In this document: positions 16,319-25,139 of the stretch, one piece after another
Layout: each line of letters begins with the position of its first letter
Numbering within the stretch: the stretch's first letter is position 1
Source of the DNA: Bacillota bacterium
GTDB taxonomy: Bacteria; Bacillota; Clostridia; Lachnospirales; Lachnospiraceae
Direction of reading: 5' to 3'
NCBI GenBank assembly: GCA_023443225.1
Contig: JAEZVF010000118.1
Coordinates: forward strand, 7,521-71,520
Length of the DNA stretch: 64,000 nt
The notes under the pieces: generated by a model
The model's database searches: none
What the model was told of the DNA's origin: nothing
The model's input: only the letters and a program-made list of their open reading frames with translations
Translations under genes and position numbers: made by a program

Positions 16319-17241
16319 TTGAAACTGTATTAATAGTATTTGGAGTTATTATAGTCCTTGTATTAGCATCTTGCGTTAAAATCGTACCACAGGCTCAAGC
16401 GTATGTTATTGAACGTTTGGGAGGATTTCAGGGTACATGGAATGTAGGGTTACATGTAATGGTTCCATTTATCGATAAGGTTGCTAAGAAGGTACCATTA
16501 AAAGAGCAGGTTGTAGATTTTGCACCACAGCCGGTTATCACAAAAGATAACGTAACTATGAAGATTGATACTGTTGTATTTTTTCAAATTACAGATCCAA
16601 AGCTGTATGCATATGGTGTTGAACGTCCAATGATGGCCATTGAAAACTTAACTGCCACTACACTACGAAACATAATAGGTGATTTGGAATTAGATGAAAC
16701 ATTGACCTCAAGAGAAATTATTAATACCAAGATGCGTGTATCTTTAGATGTAGCAACCGATCCTTGGGGAATAAAAGTAAATCGTGTGGAACTTAAAAAT
16801 ATCATTCCTCCAGCAGCTATTCAAGATGCAATGGAGAAACAGATGAAGGCGGAACGTGAACGTAGAGAATCTATCCTACGTGCAGAAGGTGAAAAAACAT
16901 CTGCTATTCTAGTTGCAGAAGGACATAAACAATCTACCATTCTTGAAGCAGAAGCAGAGAAAGAGGCGGCTATCCTTCGTGCGGAAGCAAAAAAAGAAGC
17001 AACCATTCGCGAAGCGGAAGGTCAGGCAGAAGCAATTCTTTCCATACAAAAAGCAAACGCTGACGGTATCAGATTCCTAAATGAAGCAAATCCTGGAAAT
17101 GCAGTACTCCAGATTAAGAGTTTAGAAGCATTTGCAAAGGCAGCTGACGGAAAGGCAACAAAGATTATTATTCCATCTGAAATTCAAGGAATTGCAGGTT
17201 TGGCAAAATCCTTAGTCGAAGTTGGTAAGGACAAAGAATAA
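16315..17241 (+). CDS. SPFH/Band 7 domain protein (stomatin/QmcA-like)
   Basis: A 308-residue stomatin-like protein. Residues 1-20 are a membrane anchor, 20-180 the SPFH domain (VPQAQAYVIERLGGFQGTW, then DNVTMKIDTVVFFQITDP), and 185-250 a coiled coil of alternating Ala/Glu heptads (ILRAEGEKTSAILVAEG). The end, LAKSLVEVGKDKE, matches the common stomatin tail. These proteins oligomerise into membrane rings and scaffold proteases or lipid domains. It is translationally coupled to the NfeD-like partner, and a terminator follows. Confidence 0.94.
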   Translation: MIETVLIVFGVIIVLVLASCVKIVPQAQAYVIERLGGFQGTWNVGLHVMVPFIDKVAKKVPLKEQVVDFAPQPVITKDNVTMKIDTVVFFQITDPKLYAYGVERPMMAIENLTATTLRNIIGDLELDETLTSREIINTKMRVSLDVATDPWGIKVNRVELKNIIPPAAIQDAMEKQMKAERERRESILRAEGEKTSAILVAEGHKQSTILEAEAEKEAAILRAEAKKEATIREAEGQAEAILSIQKANADGIRFLNEANPGNAVLQIKSLEAFAKAADGKATKIIIPSEIQGIAGLAKSLVEVGKDKE

Positions 17242-17257
17242 AGCAATATTACAATGG

Positions 17258-17287
17258 CAACCACTTCTTTAAAGAGGTGGTTGTTTT
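17258..17287 (+). terminator. Terminator after the SPFH gene
   Basis: CAACCACTTC pairs with GAGGTGGTTG over a short loop and is followed by TTTT. Confidence 0.8.
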
Positions 17288-17334
17288 AACTTCTTTTTAA
17301 CACTATTATTAAGAGAAACTTAAGAATTCTAATC

Positions 17335-17363
17335 TTGATAATGAAAAAAGTATGAGCTATTAT
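17335..17363 (+). promoter_or_regulatory. Promoter of the LtaS-like/patatin operon
   Basis: TTGATA and TATTAT are 17 bases apart. The leader of about 75 bases contains a small hairpin, TGCAAAGT against ACTTTGCA. Confidence 0.7.
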
Positions 17364-17444
17364 AGAAAGGTATTGAAGATATGGGGAGATAAGTTGCAAA
17401 GTTGCCTGTAGGAAAGACTTTGCAGGTTAAAGGAGAGATAGTTA

Positions 17445-19346
17445 ATGAAACAGTTCAAAAAAATCATTCAATCACCATTTATGCTGTTACTTGTGTTTGC
17501 TGCAAAACTAACAGTATATTATAGCTTAATAGGAGTAAGTATAAATAATATCACATTTACTTTGTTAAGCGTTGCTACTTTGGCTACCATATTTTTCGGA
17601 TTGTCTCAGTGCAAATTTAAATGGAAGAAGGGTGTATTTTTAGTTATATATAGCCTATTAAGCTTATTAATGTTTTCAGATGCTATGTATTATAATTATT
17701 ATAATCAGACGGTTTCTATAAAACAACTTTGGCAGGCTTCTAATGTTGCTGCTGTCCCGGACAGTTTTGTCGCAACGTTGATTCCAGCGAGTTTCTTATT
17801 GTTTATTGACATTCCGTTTGTCTATATCTATTTTAAAAAGAGAGTTCAGGAACTGAAACTTACAGTAAATTTGAAAAAAGAGATTAAATATATACTGGTA
17901 AGTTTGGGCGCAGTATTTATTATTTTAGTAATAAATCCATTACAAAGTGTTGCTATTGATAAGGTGAATAGTGTGGAGTTTTTTACAAATCATGTAAATG
18001 ATATTTATAGTGCAATATCAGACAACATTATAACTAGTGAAATTCCACCGGAAGAAGTATTGGAAGCTGTAGAAGTAGTAGCGCCACAATCAGCAGGTAA
18101 TCGGTTTGGGGGTATCGGGGAAGGAAAGAATTTGATTGTCGTTCAGGTAGAGGCTTTACAGAATTTTGTAATAGGCGCAGAATACAACAATCAGGTAATA
18201 ACTCCGAATCTAAATGCTCTATTAGAAAAGGACACAATCTATTTTGATCAATACTATTCAAACATCGGAAAAGGTAATACAGTCGATGCAGAATTCTCCA
18301 GCCTGAACAGCCTTTATCCGGTGATTGACCGGGAATGTTATACGCTTTATTCTGATAACACATACAATGGTTTGCCTTGGATTATGCGTGAAAAAGGTTA
18401 TTATTCTTTTGCTACTCATGGATATGAAGGAAGCTTCTGGAATCGAGAAGCAGCTTATCCAAATCAGGGTTTTCAGGAGTTTTACAGCATGGAAGATCTA
18501 GATGTCAGTGATATAATAGGACTTGGAGTCTCTGACAAATCGATGTTTCGTCAGGCAGTGGAATTAATAAAAAAGCAAGAAGGACCATTCTTTAATTTTA
18601 TAGTGACTTTAACCAGTCATCATCCTTATTTGATTGATGATGAGGATGTTTCTTTGGTTCTTAGAGAAGAAGATAAGGAAACTAAACTAGGGGCATATTT
18701 ACGGACAATTCATTATACAGACGAAGCAATTGGAGAATTCATACAAGGATTAAAAACAGCTGGTTTATATGAGAATACCGTAATTGCATTCTATGGAGAT
18801 CATCATGCATTAAATGTGAATATGGATAATAACTATGAGATTATGTCAGAGTTCTTAGGAAAAGAATATGATTATGATGAGATGTTGAATGTTCCTCTGT
18901 TGATTCATGTTCCTAACAGTGGAGTGAAAAGTACGATATCGACTACCGGTGGGCAAATCGATTTTCTGCCAACCATAGCAAATATTATGAGTTTAGATAT
19001 TGAACAGCCCTATGTTTTAGGGCAAGATTTGGCAAATGCAAAGGATGGGTTTGTCGCATTTACTGCATATTTATTTGAAGGATCTTTTATTCATAATAAT
19101 ATTATGTTCGAGATATCCAGAGAGGGTGTCTTTGAAGGCAGCAGGGCTTGGGTAATACAGGACCATAGTATTATTGATGCTGCTCAATGCATTGATGACT
19201 ATAACAGGGCAATCACCTTAAAGGAAACCTCGAAAGAAATCTTAGAACAGGATTTAATCGCTGAGTGTGTGAAGAGAGAACCTTTCTTAGGTAATGTTTT
19301 GAAACAGGCAAAAAAATATGAAGTAAATCCAACAGAGAAAAATTAA
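17445..19346 (+). CDS. LTA synthase-family membrane sulfatase/phosphoglycerol transferase
   Basis: A 633-residue protein with five N-terminal membrane helices (to about residue 175) and an extracellular alkaline-phosphatase-type domain. Features matching LtaS: metal-binding Glu in VVQVEALQ (near 235), catalytic Thr in GKGNTVDAEF (near 278), and GDHHAL (near 450) supplying Asp/His metal ligands. LtaS polymerises glycerol phosphate from phosphatidylglycerol onto a glycolipid, giving diacylglycerol as by-product; whether this copy is a synthase or primase is unknown. The next gene starts one base after its stop and encodes a lipid hydrolase, so the pair may act on membrane lipids together. Confidence 0.9.
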   Translation: MKQFKKIIQSPFMLLLVFAAKLTVYYSLIGVSINNITFTLLSVATLATIFFGLSQCKFKWKKGVFLVIYSLLSLLMFSDAMYYNYYNQTVSIKQLWQASNVAAVPDSFVATLIPASFLLFIDIPFVYIYFKKRVQELKLTVNLKKEIKYILVSLGAVFIILVINPLQSVAIDKVNSVEFFTNHVNDIYSAISDNIITSEIPPEEVLEAVEVVAPQSAGNRFGGIGEGKNLIVVQVEALQNFVIGAEYNNQVITPNLNALLEKDTIYFDQYYSNIGKGNTVDAEFSSLNSLYPVIDRECYTLYSDNTYNGLPWIMREKGYYSFATHGYEGSFWNREAAYPNQGFQEFYSMEDLDVSDIIGLGVSDKSMFRQAVELIKKQEGPFFNFIVTLTSHHPYLIDDEDVSLVLREEDKETKLGAYLRTIHYTDEAIGEFIQGLKTAGLYENTVIAFYGDHHALNVNMDNNYEIMSEFLGKEYDYDEMLNVPLLIHVPNSGVKSTISTTGGQIDFLPTIANIMSLDIEQPYVLGQDLANAKDGFVAFTAYLFEGSFIHNNIMFEISREGVFEGSRAWVIQDHSIIDAAQCIDDYNRAITLKETSKEILEQDLIAECVKREPFLGNVLKQAKKYEVNPTEKN

Positions 19347-19347
19347 T

Positions 19348-20535
19348 ATGGAAAAATTATTTGATTTAAGTAAAGAATATGGAATCGTGCTAGAAGGCGG
19401 TGGAGCCAAGGGAGCCTATCAGATTGGTGTCTGGAAGGCTTTTTTGGAATGTAAAGTTAAGATAAAGGCAGTATCAGGAGTGTCTGTTGGAGCATTAAAC
19501 GGTGCTCTTATCTGTATGGGAAATTATGAAGAGGCGGAAGCATTATGGCGGGAGATATCTTACTCCACCGTTATGAAAGTCGACGATGAGCAAATGGACA
19601 AGCTTGTAAAACGTCAGTTAAAGGAGATTGATATAAAAGAGCTGACGAAAAATACAGCAGAAATTATTGCAGAAGGTGGAATTGATATTACCCCACTGAA
19701 GGAACTTATTAGTGCATGGGTTGATGAAGATAAAATTAAAAATTCTGATATTGAGTTTATCATGGGTACTTTTTCTCTAACAGAGTTAAAAGAAATCGAA
19801 ATATCAGCAAGGGAAGCAGACAAAAACTATATAAAAGATTACCTCTTAGCTAGTGCATATCTTCCTGGATTTCGGAATGAAAAACTACATGGAAAGAAAT
19901 ACTTAGATGGTGGTATGTTTAATAATGTTCCATTGAATATGCTTATAAATCGTGGGTATAAGAACATAATAGTCGTACGTATTTATGGAATTGGAATGGA
20001 AAAGCATGTAAAAATCCCAAAGGATGTCAATGTGATTCAAATAGCCCCGCGAGTTGATCTTGGAGGTATTCTTGAATTTGACAATGTAAAATGCAGACGT
20101 AATATAATGATAGGTTATTTGGATGCTCTACGTGTTTTGCGTTCGCTTAAGGGAAAAGTATATTATGTTGATGCCATGCTAACCGATGAAGAGTGTTTAG
20201 AAAAATTAATACAGGTAAAAGATGTAGTTAAGATGGCTTTCCTTGAATTCTATAAACAGGATTTTACAAAAAGTCATATTTATACCCGTATATTCCTTGA
20301 AGTTGTTTGTCCAAACCTAGCTGTAAAATTGAAATTAAATAAAGATTGGACTTATCAGGAACTGTATATTTCATTGTTGGAACTATGTGCAAAGACCTTA
20401 CGCATTCCAAAGTATAAAATTTATACAGAAGAAGAATTATGCGATCTGGTAAAAGAAAAATACAGCCAATTGACGTCTTTTGGAAAGCAGTATCCAATGT
20501 TTGTTCAATTAGTTTTAAAAATGATAACCCTATAA
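19348..20535 (+). CDS. Patatin-like phospholipase
   Basis: A 395-residue patatin (RssA-like) lipase with the catalytic dyad: glycine-rich oxyanion loop GIVLEGGGAKGAYQIG, nucleophile Ser in GVSVG (about residue 47) and Asp in DGGMFNNVP (about residue 187). It has no signal peptide, so it acts inside the cell. After residue 290 a helical extension without recognised domain continues to the end. Its ATG begins one base after the LtaS-like stop and lacks a clear ribosome binding site of its own, which suggests coupling by re-initiation. A role in lipid turnover linked to teichoic acid synthesis is inferred. Confidence 0.9.
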   Translation: MEKLFDLSKEYGIVLEGGGAKGAYQIGVWKAFLECKVKIKAVSGVSVGALNGALICMGNYEEAEALWREISYSTVMKVDDEQMDKLVKRQLKEIDIKELTKNTAEIIAEGGIDITPLKELISAWVDEDKIKNSDIEFIMGTFSLTELKEIEISAREADKNYIKDYLLASAYLPGFRNEKLHGKKYLDGGMFNNVPLNMLINRGYKNIIVVRIYGIGMEKHVKIPKDVNVIQIAPRVDLGGILEFDNVKCRRNIMIGYLDALRVLRSLKGKVYYVDAMLTDEECLEKLIQVKDVVKMAFLEFYKQDFTKSHIYTRIFLEVVCPNLAVKLKLNKDWTYQELYISLLELCAKTLRIPKYKIYTEEELCDLVKEKYSQLTSFGKQYPMFVQLVLKMITL

Positions 20536-20578
20536 AAATTTAGCAATCTAATTTTTTGAATTATTTAAATTTCTTGCC

Positions 20579-20607
20579 TTGACAAATGAATAAAAATTAA
20601 GTAATAT
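20579..20607 (+). promoter_or_regulatory. Promoter of argF
   Basis: TTGACA and TAATAT separated by 17 bases, with a leader of about 30 bases. Confidence 0.8.
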
Positions 20608-20643
20608 GTATAAATAAACATAAACATTTGGGAGGTATACAAT

Positions 20644-21579
20644 ATGAATTTAAAAGGGCGCAGTTTCTTAACATTAAAAGATTTTACACCAGCAGAAATT
20701 GAATATTTAATCAATTTGGCTGCAGAATTAAAAGAAAAAAAGAAACAAGGAATCACGGGAGACAGTTTAAAAGGTAAAAACATCGCATTAATATTTGAAA
20801 AACCTTCCACTAGAACCAGATGTGCTTTTACCGTTGCCTGTATTGATGAAGGTGGTCACCCAGAATATTTAGGAAAAAATGATATTCAATTAGGATATAA
20901 AGAAAGTGTTGAAGATACAGCAAGAGTATTAGGAAGAATGTTTGATGGAATAGAGTTCCGTGGTTTTAAGCAGGAAAATGTTGAAAAACTGGCAGAGTAC
21001 AGCAAGGTACCTGTGTGGAATGGATTGACAGATATGTATCATCCAACACAGATATTGGCTGATTTCCTAACCCTAAAGGAGCAATTTGGAAAGCTGCAAG
21101 GCTTGCATTTGGTATACGTAGGGGATGGAAGAAATAACATGGCGAATAGTTTAATGATTGGATCTGGTAAACTTGGATTACACTTTACCATACTTGCGCC
21201 GAAATCGTTATGGCCAACAGAAGCATTAGTAGATACTTGTAAGCAGTATGCAGAATCATCTGGTGGTTCAATTACTATATCTGACCAATTAGAAGCTGTT
21301 AAAGGTGCTGATGCTATCTATACAGATGTATGGTGTTCCATGGGAGAAGAAGAACTTGCAGCTGAGCGGATTGCAATGTTAAAACCTTACCAGGTTAACC
21401 AGAAGTTAATGGATATGACTGGGAAAAGCGAAACGAAGTTTTTGCATTGTTTACCAGCTGTAAAAGGGAATGAAGTAACCGAAGATGTATTTGAAAAACA
21501 TGCTGAAGTAGTGTTTGATGAAGCAGAAAACCGTATGCATACAATAAAAGCAGTTATGGTAGCTACTCTCGGAAAATAG
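20644..21579 (+). CDS. argF: Ornithine carbamoyltransferase
   Basis: Transfers the carbamoyl group to ornithine to make citrulline. The 311-residue protein has the carbamoyl-phosphate loop FEKPSTRTRCAFTVA, the HPTQ motif, the ornithine-binding HCLPAVKG and the VWCSMGEE region. It stands alone, with its own promoter and terminator, away from other arg or arc genes. It could serve arginine synthesis (argF) or the arginine deiminase pathway (arcB); without neighbours the direction cannot be decided. Confidence 0.95.
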   Translation: MNLKGRSFLTLKDFTPAEIEYLINLAAELKEKKKQGITGDSLKGKNIALIFEKPSTRTRCAFTVACIDEGGHPEYLGKNDIQLGYKESVEDTARVLGRMFDGIEFRGFKQENVEKLAEYSKVPVWNGLTDMYHPTQILADFLTLKEQFGKLQGLHLVYVGDGRNNMANSLMIGSGKLGLHFTILAPKSLWPTEALVDTCKQYAESSGGSITISDQLEAVKGADAIYTDVWCSMGEEELAAERIAMLKPYQVNQKLMDMTGKSETKFLHCLPAVKGNEVTEDVFEKHAEVVFDEAENRMHTIKAVMVATLGK

Positions 21580-21592
21580 TTTAACTGAACGA

Positions 21593-21630
21593 AGGCTGTC
21601 GATGTGATCATTCATTGACAGCCTATTTTT
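21593..21630 (+). terminator. Terminator after argF
   Basis: AGGCTGTC pairs with GACAGCCT, followed by ATTTTT. Confidence 0.85.
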
Positions 21631-21793
21631 GGGCTCTACTGTAGATTGCTATGGTACAAATTATTTTAGGGCTTGTCGGGGTCATGCTGAATGTGCTATT
21701 ATTTATTAGCATAAGTTAATTGCAATTGATAATGGAAAGTAATAAATATATTGAAATTTTAGTTATATTTTATAGCTTTCATAAATCTTTAAC

Positions 21794-21822
21794 TTGATAT
21801 AAATTACAATAAATTATATGAT
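21794..21822 (+). promoter_or_regulatory. Promoter of the LiaF-like gene
   Basis: TTGATA and TATGAT spaced by 17 bases; the transcript would carry both leader hairpins. Confidence 0.65.
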
Positions 21823-21863
21823 TATAAAAAACATACGATTATTATTGAATAAAGGGAGCAGAA

Positions 21864-21933
21864 AGTGTGAAAGAAAACACTTTCACACTGAGGTTTGCGT
21901 TCTTTGAATGAATGCAAGCACTCATTCAAAGAA
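21864..21933 (+). promoter_or_regulatory. Twin perfect hairpins in the leader of the LiaF-like gene
   Basis: AGTGTGAAAG (21864-21873) pairs with CTTTCACACT (21880-21889); TTCTTTGAATGA (21900-21911) pairs with TCATTCAAAGAA (21922-21933). The second ends three bases before GGAGGG. Neither has a T-tract, so they look like translational or protein-binding elements rather than terminators. Confidence 0.6.
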
Positions 21934-21948
21934 TTTGGAGGGCAAATT

Positions 21949-22980
21949 ATGAAAAATGCAGGATCAAAATCTATATGGGGGATTCTATTTGTTCTTCTGG
22001 GGTTAGCGTTAGCAGGTAGAGCCTTTGGCATATTTGATTTTAATATATTCTTCCATGGTTGGTGGACGTTGTTTATTATCATTCCTTGTGCATTAGGATT
22101 ATCAGAAAAAGGTAATCGAACATCTTCTGTGATTGGAATGGGTATTGGTATTTTATTGCTGCTATCTGCCCAAGGAGTTTTTCATTGGTATATGTTTTGG
22201 AGAATTTTAGTTGCTTTTATTTTCATTGTGATTGGTTGCTCTATCATGTTTAGAGGTAACCGTGATCGAGGGTATAAAGACTATAATAATCAGTATTCTA
22301 ATGGTGAAAATGTAAACAATGCGAATTGGAACAGTCAGAATTATACCTATGACAATACAACTGATTATCATTATGGTGATAACAATTGCAATAATAATAG
22401 CAATTGCAATAATGATAGCACTTGCAATAATGATAGCACTAGCAATAATGATAGCAATCGCTATAATAATAGCAATAGTTATAATAGTAGCAATTACGAT
22501 AATAATTACAATGGGAATTATGAAAGCAATAATTATAATGACAACAATTACTACAATGGCTATCGTAATAACAATGATACTAGCAACAATACAAATTATA
22601 ATTCAAATCGTAATTATAGTGGCAATTCAAATGGAAGTACGAATTACGGAAGCTATGCCAATATTACAGGCTTTTTAAGTGGACGAACTGTTCAATTTGT
22701 AGATGAAGTTTTTACTGGCGCTGTTGTAACATCTGTCTTGGGTAGTGTACAAATAGATCTTAGAAATGCAATTTTTAATGGTAATGCAGCAATCGAGACA
22801 ACTTGTATCCTTGGCGGTGTAGACATCTATGTGCCTTCAAATGTGAAAGTAGTAAATAACTGTATGTCTATTTTGGCAGGTGTCGATAATAAGGTAATGA
22901 ATCCTTTAAATACAAATGGTGAATTGTATACTTTATTTATCAACGGCAGCTGCATATTAGGAGGAATCGAAGTCAAATAA
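21949..22980 (+). CDS. LiaF-like membrane protein with Asn/Ser/Tyr-rich low-complexity linker
   Basis: A 343-residue protein. Residues 1-105 carry four short hydrophobic helices (WGILFVLLGLALAGRAFGIF and on), as in LiaF/DUF5668 proteins. Residues 110-235 are almost entirely Asn, Ser, Tyr, Asp and Thr, from a degenerate DNA tandem repeat at 22380-22500. Residues 240-343 are a beta-rich C-terminal domain (TGAVVTSVLGSVQIDLRNAI, ETTCILGGVDIYVPSNVKV) like the LiaF C-terminal domain. LiaF proteins restrain the LiaS kinase in envelope-stress signalling, but no LiaRS pair is nearby. Start ATG 21949 follows GGAGGG with a six-base spacer; the longer frame would translate the hairpin. Confidence 0.8.
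   Translation: MKNAGSKSIWGILFVLLGLALAGRAFGIFDFNIFFHGWWTLFIIIPCALGLSEKGNRTSSVIGMGIGILLLLSAQGVFHWYMFWRILVAFIFIVIGCSIMFRGNRDRGYKDYNNQYSNGENVNNANWNSQNYTYDNTTDYHYGDNNCNNNSNCNNDSTCNNDSTSNNDSNRYNNSNSYNSSNYDNNYNGNYESNNYNDNNYYNGYRNNNDTSNNTNYNSNRNYSGNSNGSTNYGSYANITGFLSGRTVQFVDEVFTGAVVTSVLGSVQIDLRNAIFNGNAAIETTCILGGVDIYVPSNVKVVNNCMSILAGVDNKVMNPLNTNGELYTLFINGSCILGGIEVK
22380..22500 (+). repeat. Degenerate tandem repeat coding the Asn-rich linker
   Basis: Units close to AGCAATAATGATAGCACT recur five or more times, giving NNDST/NNNSN repeats. Such arrays can change in copy number. Confidence 0.65.
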
Positions 22981-22999
22981 TAAACAAAGAGGTAAAAGT

Positions 23000-23329
23000 A
23001 TGTATTTAGATAATGTAGTTTTATGTGCTAGTAGTTCATATGATCAAAAATATTATCTCAATGAGGATTTTAATGCGTTGCCAGAAGCTATAAAAGACGA
23101 ACTGAAGATAATGTGTGTTCTCTACACAGAAGACGTTGGTGGAGTTTTAAAACTGGAATTTGATGACGATGGCACCTTATTGTTTCAAGTAACTAGCGAT
23201 GAAGGTGATTTGTTATTCGATGAAATTGGTAGTGTTTTAAAAATTAAGGAGTTGCAAGTTAAGAAGCTAGAATTATTGGAATCCTTGGAACTATATTATA
23301 AAGTATTTTTTTTAGGTGAATCCCTATAA
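23000..23329 (+). CDS. Small conserved protein, DUF6145-like
   Basis: A 109-residue soluble, acidic protein (NVVLCASSSYDQKYY, then MCVLYTEDVGGVLKLEFDDDG). It resembles a small family that I know as DUF6145 from Lachnospiraceae; no function is established. It starts 19 bases after the LiaF-like gene with AAAGAGG upstream and is followed closely by dusB, so it probably belongs to a three-gene transcript. The family assignment is from memory. Confidence 0.65.
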   Translation: MYLDNVVLCASSSYDQKYYLNEDFNALPEAIKDELKIMCVLYTEDVGGVLKLEFDDDGTLLFQVTSDEGDLLFDEIGSVLKIKELQVKKLELLESLELYYKVFFLGESL

Positions 23330-23383
23330 CTTGATTTCAAACTTGGACAAAGACAAAAGATTAATAGGAGTTGGGAGTTGAAT

Positions 23384-24355
23384 ATGAACCTACAGATAGG
23401 TAAAATTAAAATAGAAGGAAATTTGGTTCTAGGACCTATGGCAGGAGTTACCGACCTGCCATTTCGCATCTTGTGTAAAGAGAATGGTGCAGACTTTATT
23501 TATACAGAAATGGTTAGTGCAAAAGGCATTCAATATAATAATAAAAATACGGAAAGCTTATTATGTGTAGAAGACAAAGAACGTCCGGTCGCTCTACAGT
23601 TATTTGGAGCTGACCCATACATTATGAGTGAAACAGCAAAACGGATTGAACACAGGAATTTTGATATCTTGGACATTAATATGGGGTGTCCAGTTCCTAA
23701 GGTTGTAAATAACGGAGAAGGTTCTGCATTAATGAAAGAGCCTAAACTGCTAGGGGAGATTGTAAATGCCGTGTCTAAAGCAATCCAAAAGCCTGTTACA
23801 GTAAAGATCCGTAAAGGGTTTACTGAATCAGAAGTTAACGCTGTTGAGATAGCAAAGATTGCTGAAGCAAATGGGGCAGCCGCAATTGCAGTTCATGGAA
23901 GGACAAGGGAACAGTATTATAGCGGAAGAGCAGATTGGAGTATCATAAAAGCAGTAAAAGAAACGGTTTCCATACCGGTAATTGGCAATGGAGATATCTT
24001 TACTCCCGATGATGCAATACAACTATTAAAAGAAACAAAATGTGACGGTATCATGTTGGCACGTGGTGCCAGAGGCAACCCGTGGATATTTAGACAAATA
24101 AAAGAATATCTAAGGACTGGAGAAAGAATGGAGAGACCTTCTGCTAAAGAGGCAGTAGAAATGATGTTGCGTCATGCAAGGATGGCTATTGAATACAAAG
24201 GAGAGTACACCGGAATCCGTGAAATGAGGAAGCATGTAGCCTGGTATACAACCGGCTATCCTTTAGCAGCGAAATTACGAAACAGGGTAAATGAAATAAG
24301 TGATTACAATTCTTTAGAACAATTATTATTTGAGTACCTTGATACAAATGAATAG
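23384..24355 (+). CDS. dusB: tRNA-dihydrouridine synthase DusB
   Basis: A 323-residue FMN enzyme that reduces uridines in the tRNA D-loop. TIM-barrel motifs: GPMAGVTDLPFR at the start, catalytic Cys in NMGCPVPKVVNNGEGSALM (about residue 104), and the FMN phosphate region PVIGNGDIFTPDDA with MLARGARGNPWIF. The C-terminal helical tRNA-binding domain is present. ATG 23384 is chosen, seven bases behind GGGAG; TTG 23378 behind TAGGAG is an alternative. Confidence 0.94.
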   Translation: MNLQIGKIKIEGNLVLGPMAGVTDLPFRILCKENGADFIYTEMVSAKGIQYNNKNTESLLCVEDKERPVALQLFGADPYIMSETAKRIEHRNFDILDINMGCPVPKVVNNGEGSALMKEPKLLGEIVNAVSKAIQKPVTVKIRKGFTESEVNAVEIAKIAEANGAAAIAVHGRTREQYYSGRADWSIIKAVKETVSIPVIGNGDIFTPDDAIQLLKETKCDGIMLARGARGNPWIFRQIKEYLRTGERMERPSAKEAVEMMLRHARMAIEYKGEYTGIREMRKHVAWYTTGYPLAAKLRNRVNEISDYNSLEQLLFEYLDTNE

Positions 24356-24454
24356 TATTACTAACAAGTTGTTGATATAATAGAAATTGAAGATATAAAG
24401 CAAATTACAATATTTCATTAAAACATAACACAAAGACTAAAAGGAGGTATTGCA

Positions 24455-24949
24455 ATGAAAGCTTCCAGAAAGGCTATATTAGCAAGGCACAATGGGAATG
24501 GGGAGATTGGTGAACCTAAAGTATGTTTCCGCTGTGGCAGAATGTTTACCTATTTAGGGTTTGGACATTTCTATTGTCCTATATGCAAAGAAAAGGATGC
24601 CCACGATTTTACAAAGGTAAAGGAATATATTTATGAAAATGGAGTTGCTCCGGCCTTAGAGGTTTCTGAAAATACAGGAGTTAGCTTAAAAATAATAGAG
24701 CAATACCTAAGAGAAGGAAGGTTAGAAATTCCGGAAGGTTCACCAATATTTATTAAGTGTGAGATGTGTTCTGTCGATATCAAATCCGGCAGACTTTGTC
24801 CACCTTGCGCTACTACATTAAGTAATGCTATGAGAATTGAAATGAATTTTGATGATGAACAAATCGGTGAGATACCGAAGAAGTTGGAAGGAAAGATGCG
24901 GTACTTTGGAAGAGACAAAAATGACCAAACAAAAAAGCATTCTACTTAA
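24455..24949 (+). CDS. Zinc-ribbon protein resembling flagellar-operon protein YvyF/TIGR03826
   Basis: A 164-residue protein with two cysteine pairs near residues 27-49 (CFRCG and CPIC) and two more near residues 103-121 (CEMC and CPPC), likely two zinc ribbons. Between them lies a helical segment (VKEYIYENGVAPALEVSENT, then LKIIEQYLREGRLEIPEG) similar to the MerR-like helix-turn-helix of YvyF. No flagellar genes are nearby, so a flagellar role is doubtful; a nucleic-acid binding regulator is a reasonable guess. It starts at ATG after AAAGGAGG, with a terminator behind. Confidence 0.65.
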   Translation: MKASRKAILARHNGNGEIGEPKVCFRCGRMFTYLGFGHFYCPICKEKDAHDFTKVKEYIYENGVAPALEVSENTGVSLKIIEQYLREGRLEIPEGSPIFIKCEMCSVDIKSGRLCPPCATTLSNAMRIEMNFDDEQIGEIPKKLEGKMRYFGRDKNDQTKKHST

Positions 24950-24967
24950 GGTCTTAATCATTTTTAA

Positions 24968-25006
24968 CAAAAATCAATTATTTTTTTTAAAATAGTTGAT
25001 TTTTTG
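24968..25006 (+). terminator. Terminator before asd
   Basis: AAAATCAATTATT pairs with AATAGTTGATTTT (one wobble), followed by more T residues. Confidence 0.7.
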
Positions 25007-25139
25007 TAATGAAGGGTATATTATATATCTACCAGAAAGACAAATGTACGCAATACACGTACAGTGGAGATTGGTAAGGATGAAGATTAGGATATTCTTA
25101 GCCAATTGAAGTAAAAGAAGGCGTAGAAAAGAGGATAAT

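Larger units (their letters stand above)
21580..21948. other. Intergenic region with argF terminator and long structured leader
   Basis: No gene is seen. It contains the argF terminator (21593-21630), a promoter (21794-21822) and two perfect hairpins directly before the next ribosome binding site. Confidence 0.6.

Noticed and set aside
22380..22500. CRISPR-like repeats
   Set aside because: The units are short, degenerate, contiguous and translated; there are no spacers.
22319..22678. Reading frame of 119 Ile/Met-rich codons within the LiaF-like gene
   Set aside because: It is the repeat region of the linker read in another frame; no ribosome binding site, and the composition is repeat-driven.
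24950..25139. Lysine riboswitch before asd
   Set aside because: The leader after the terminator is only about 130 bases and lacks the conserved lysine-aptamer blocks that I know; only a small GTACG hairpin is present.
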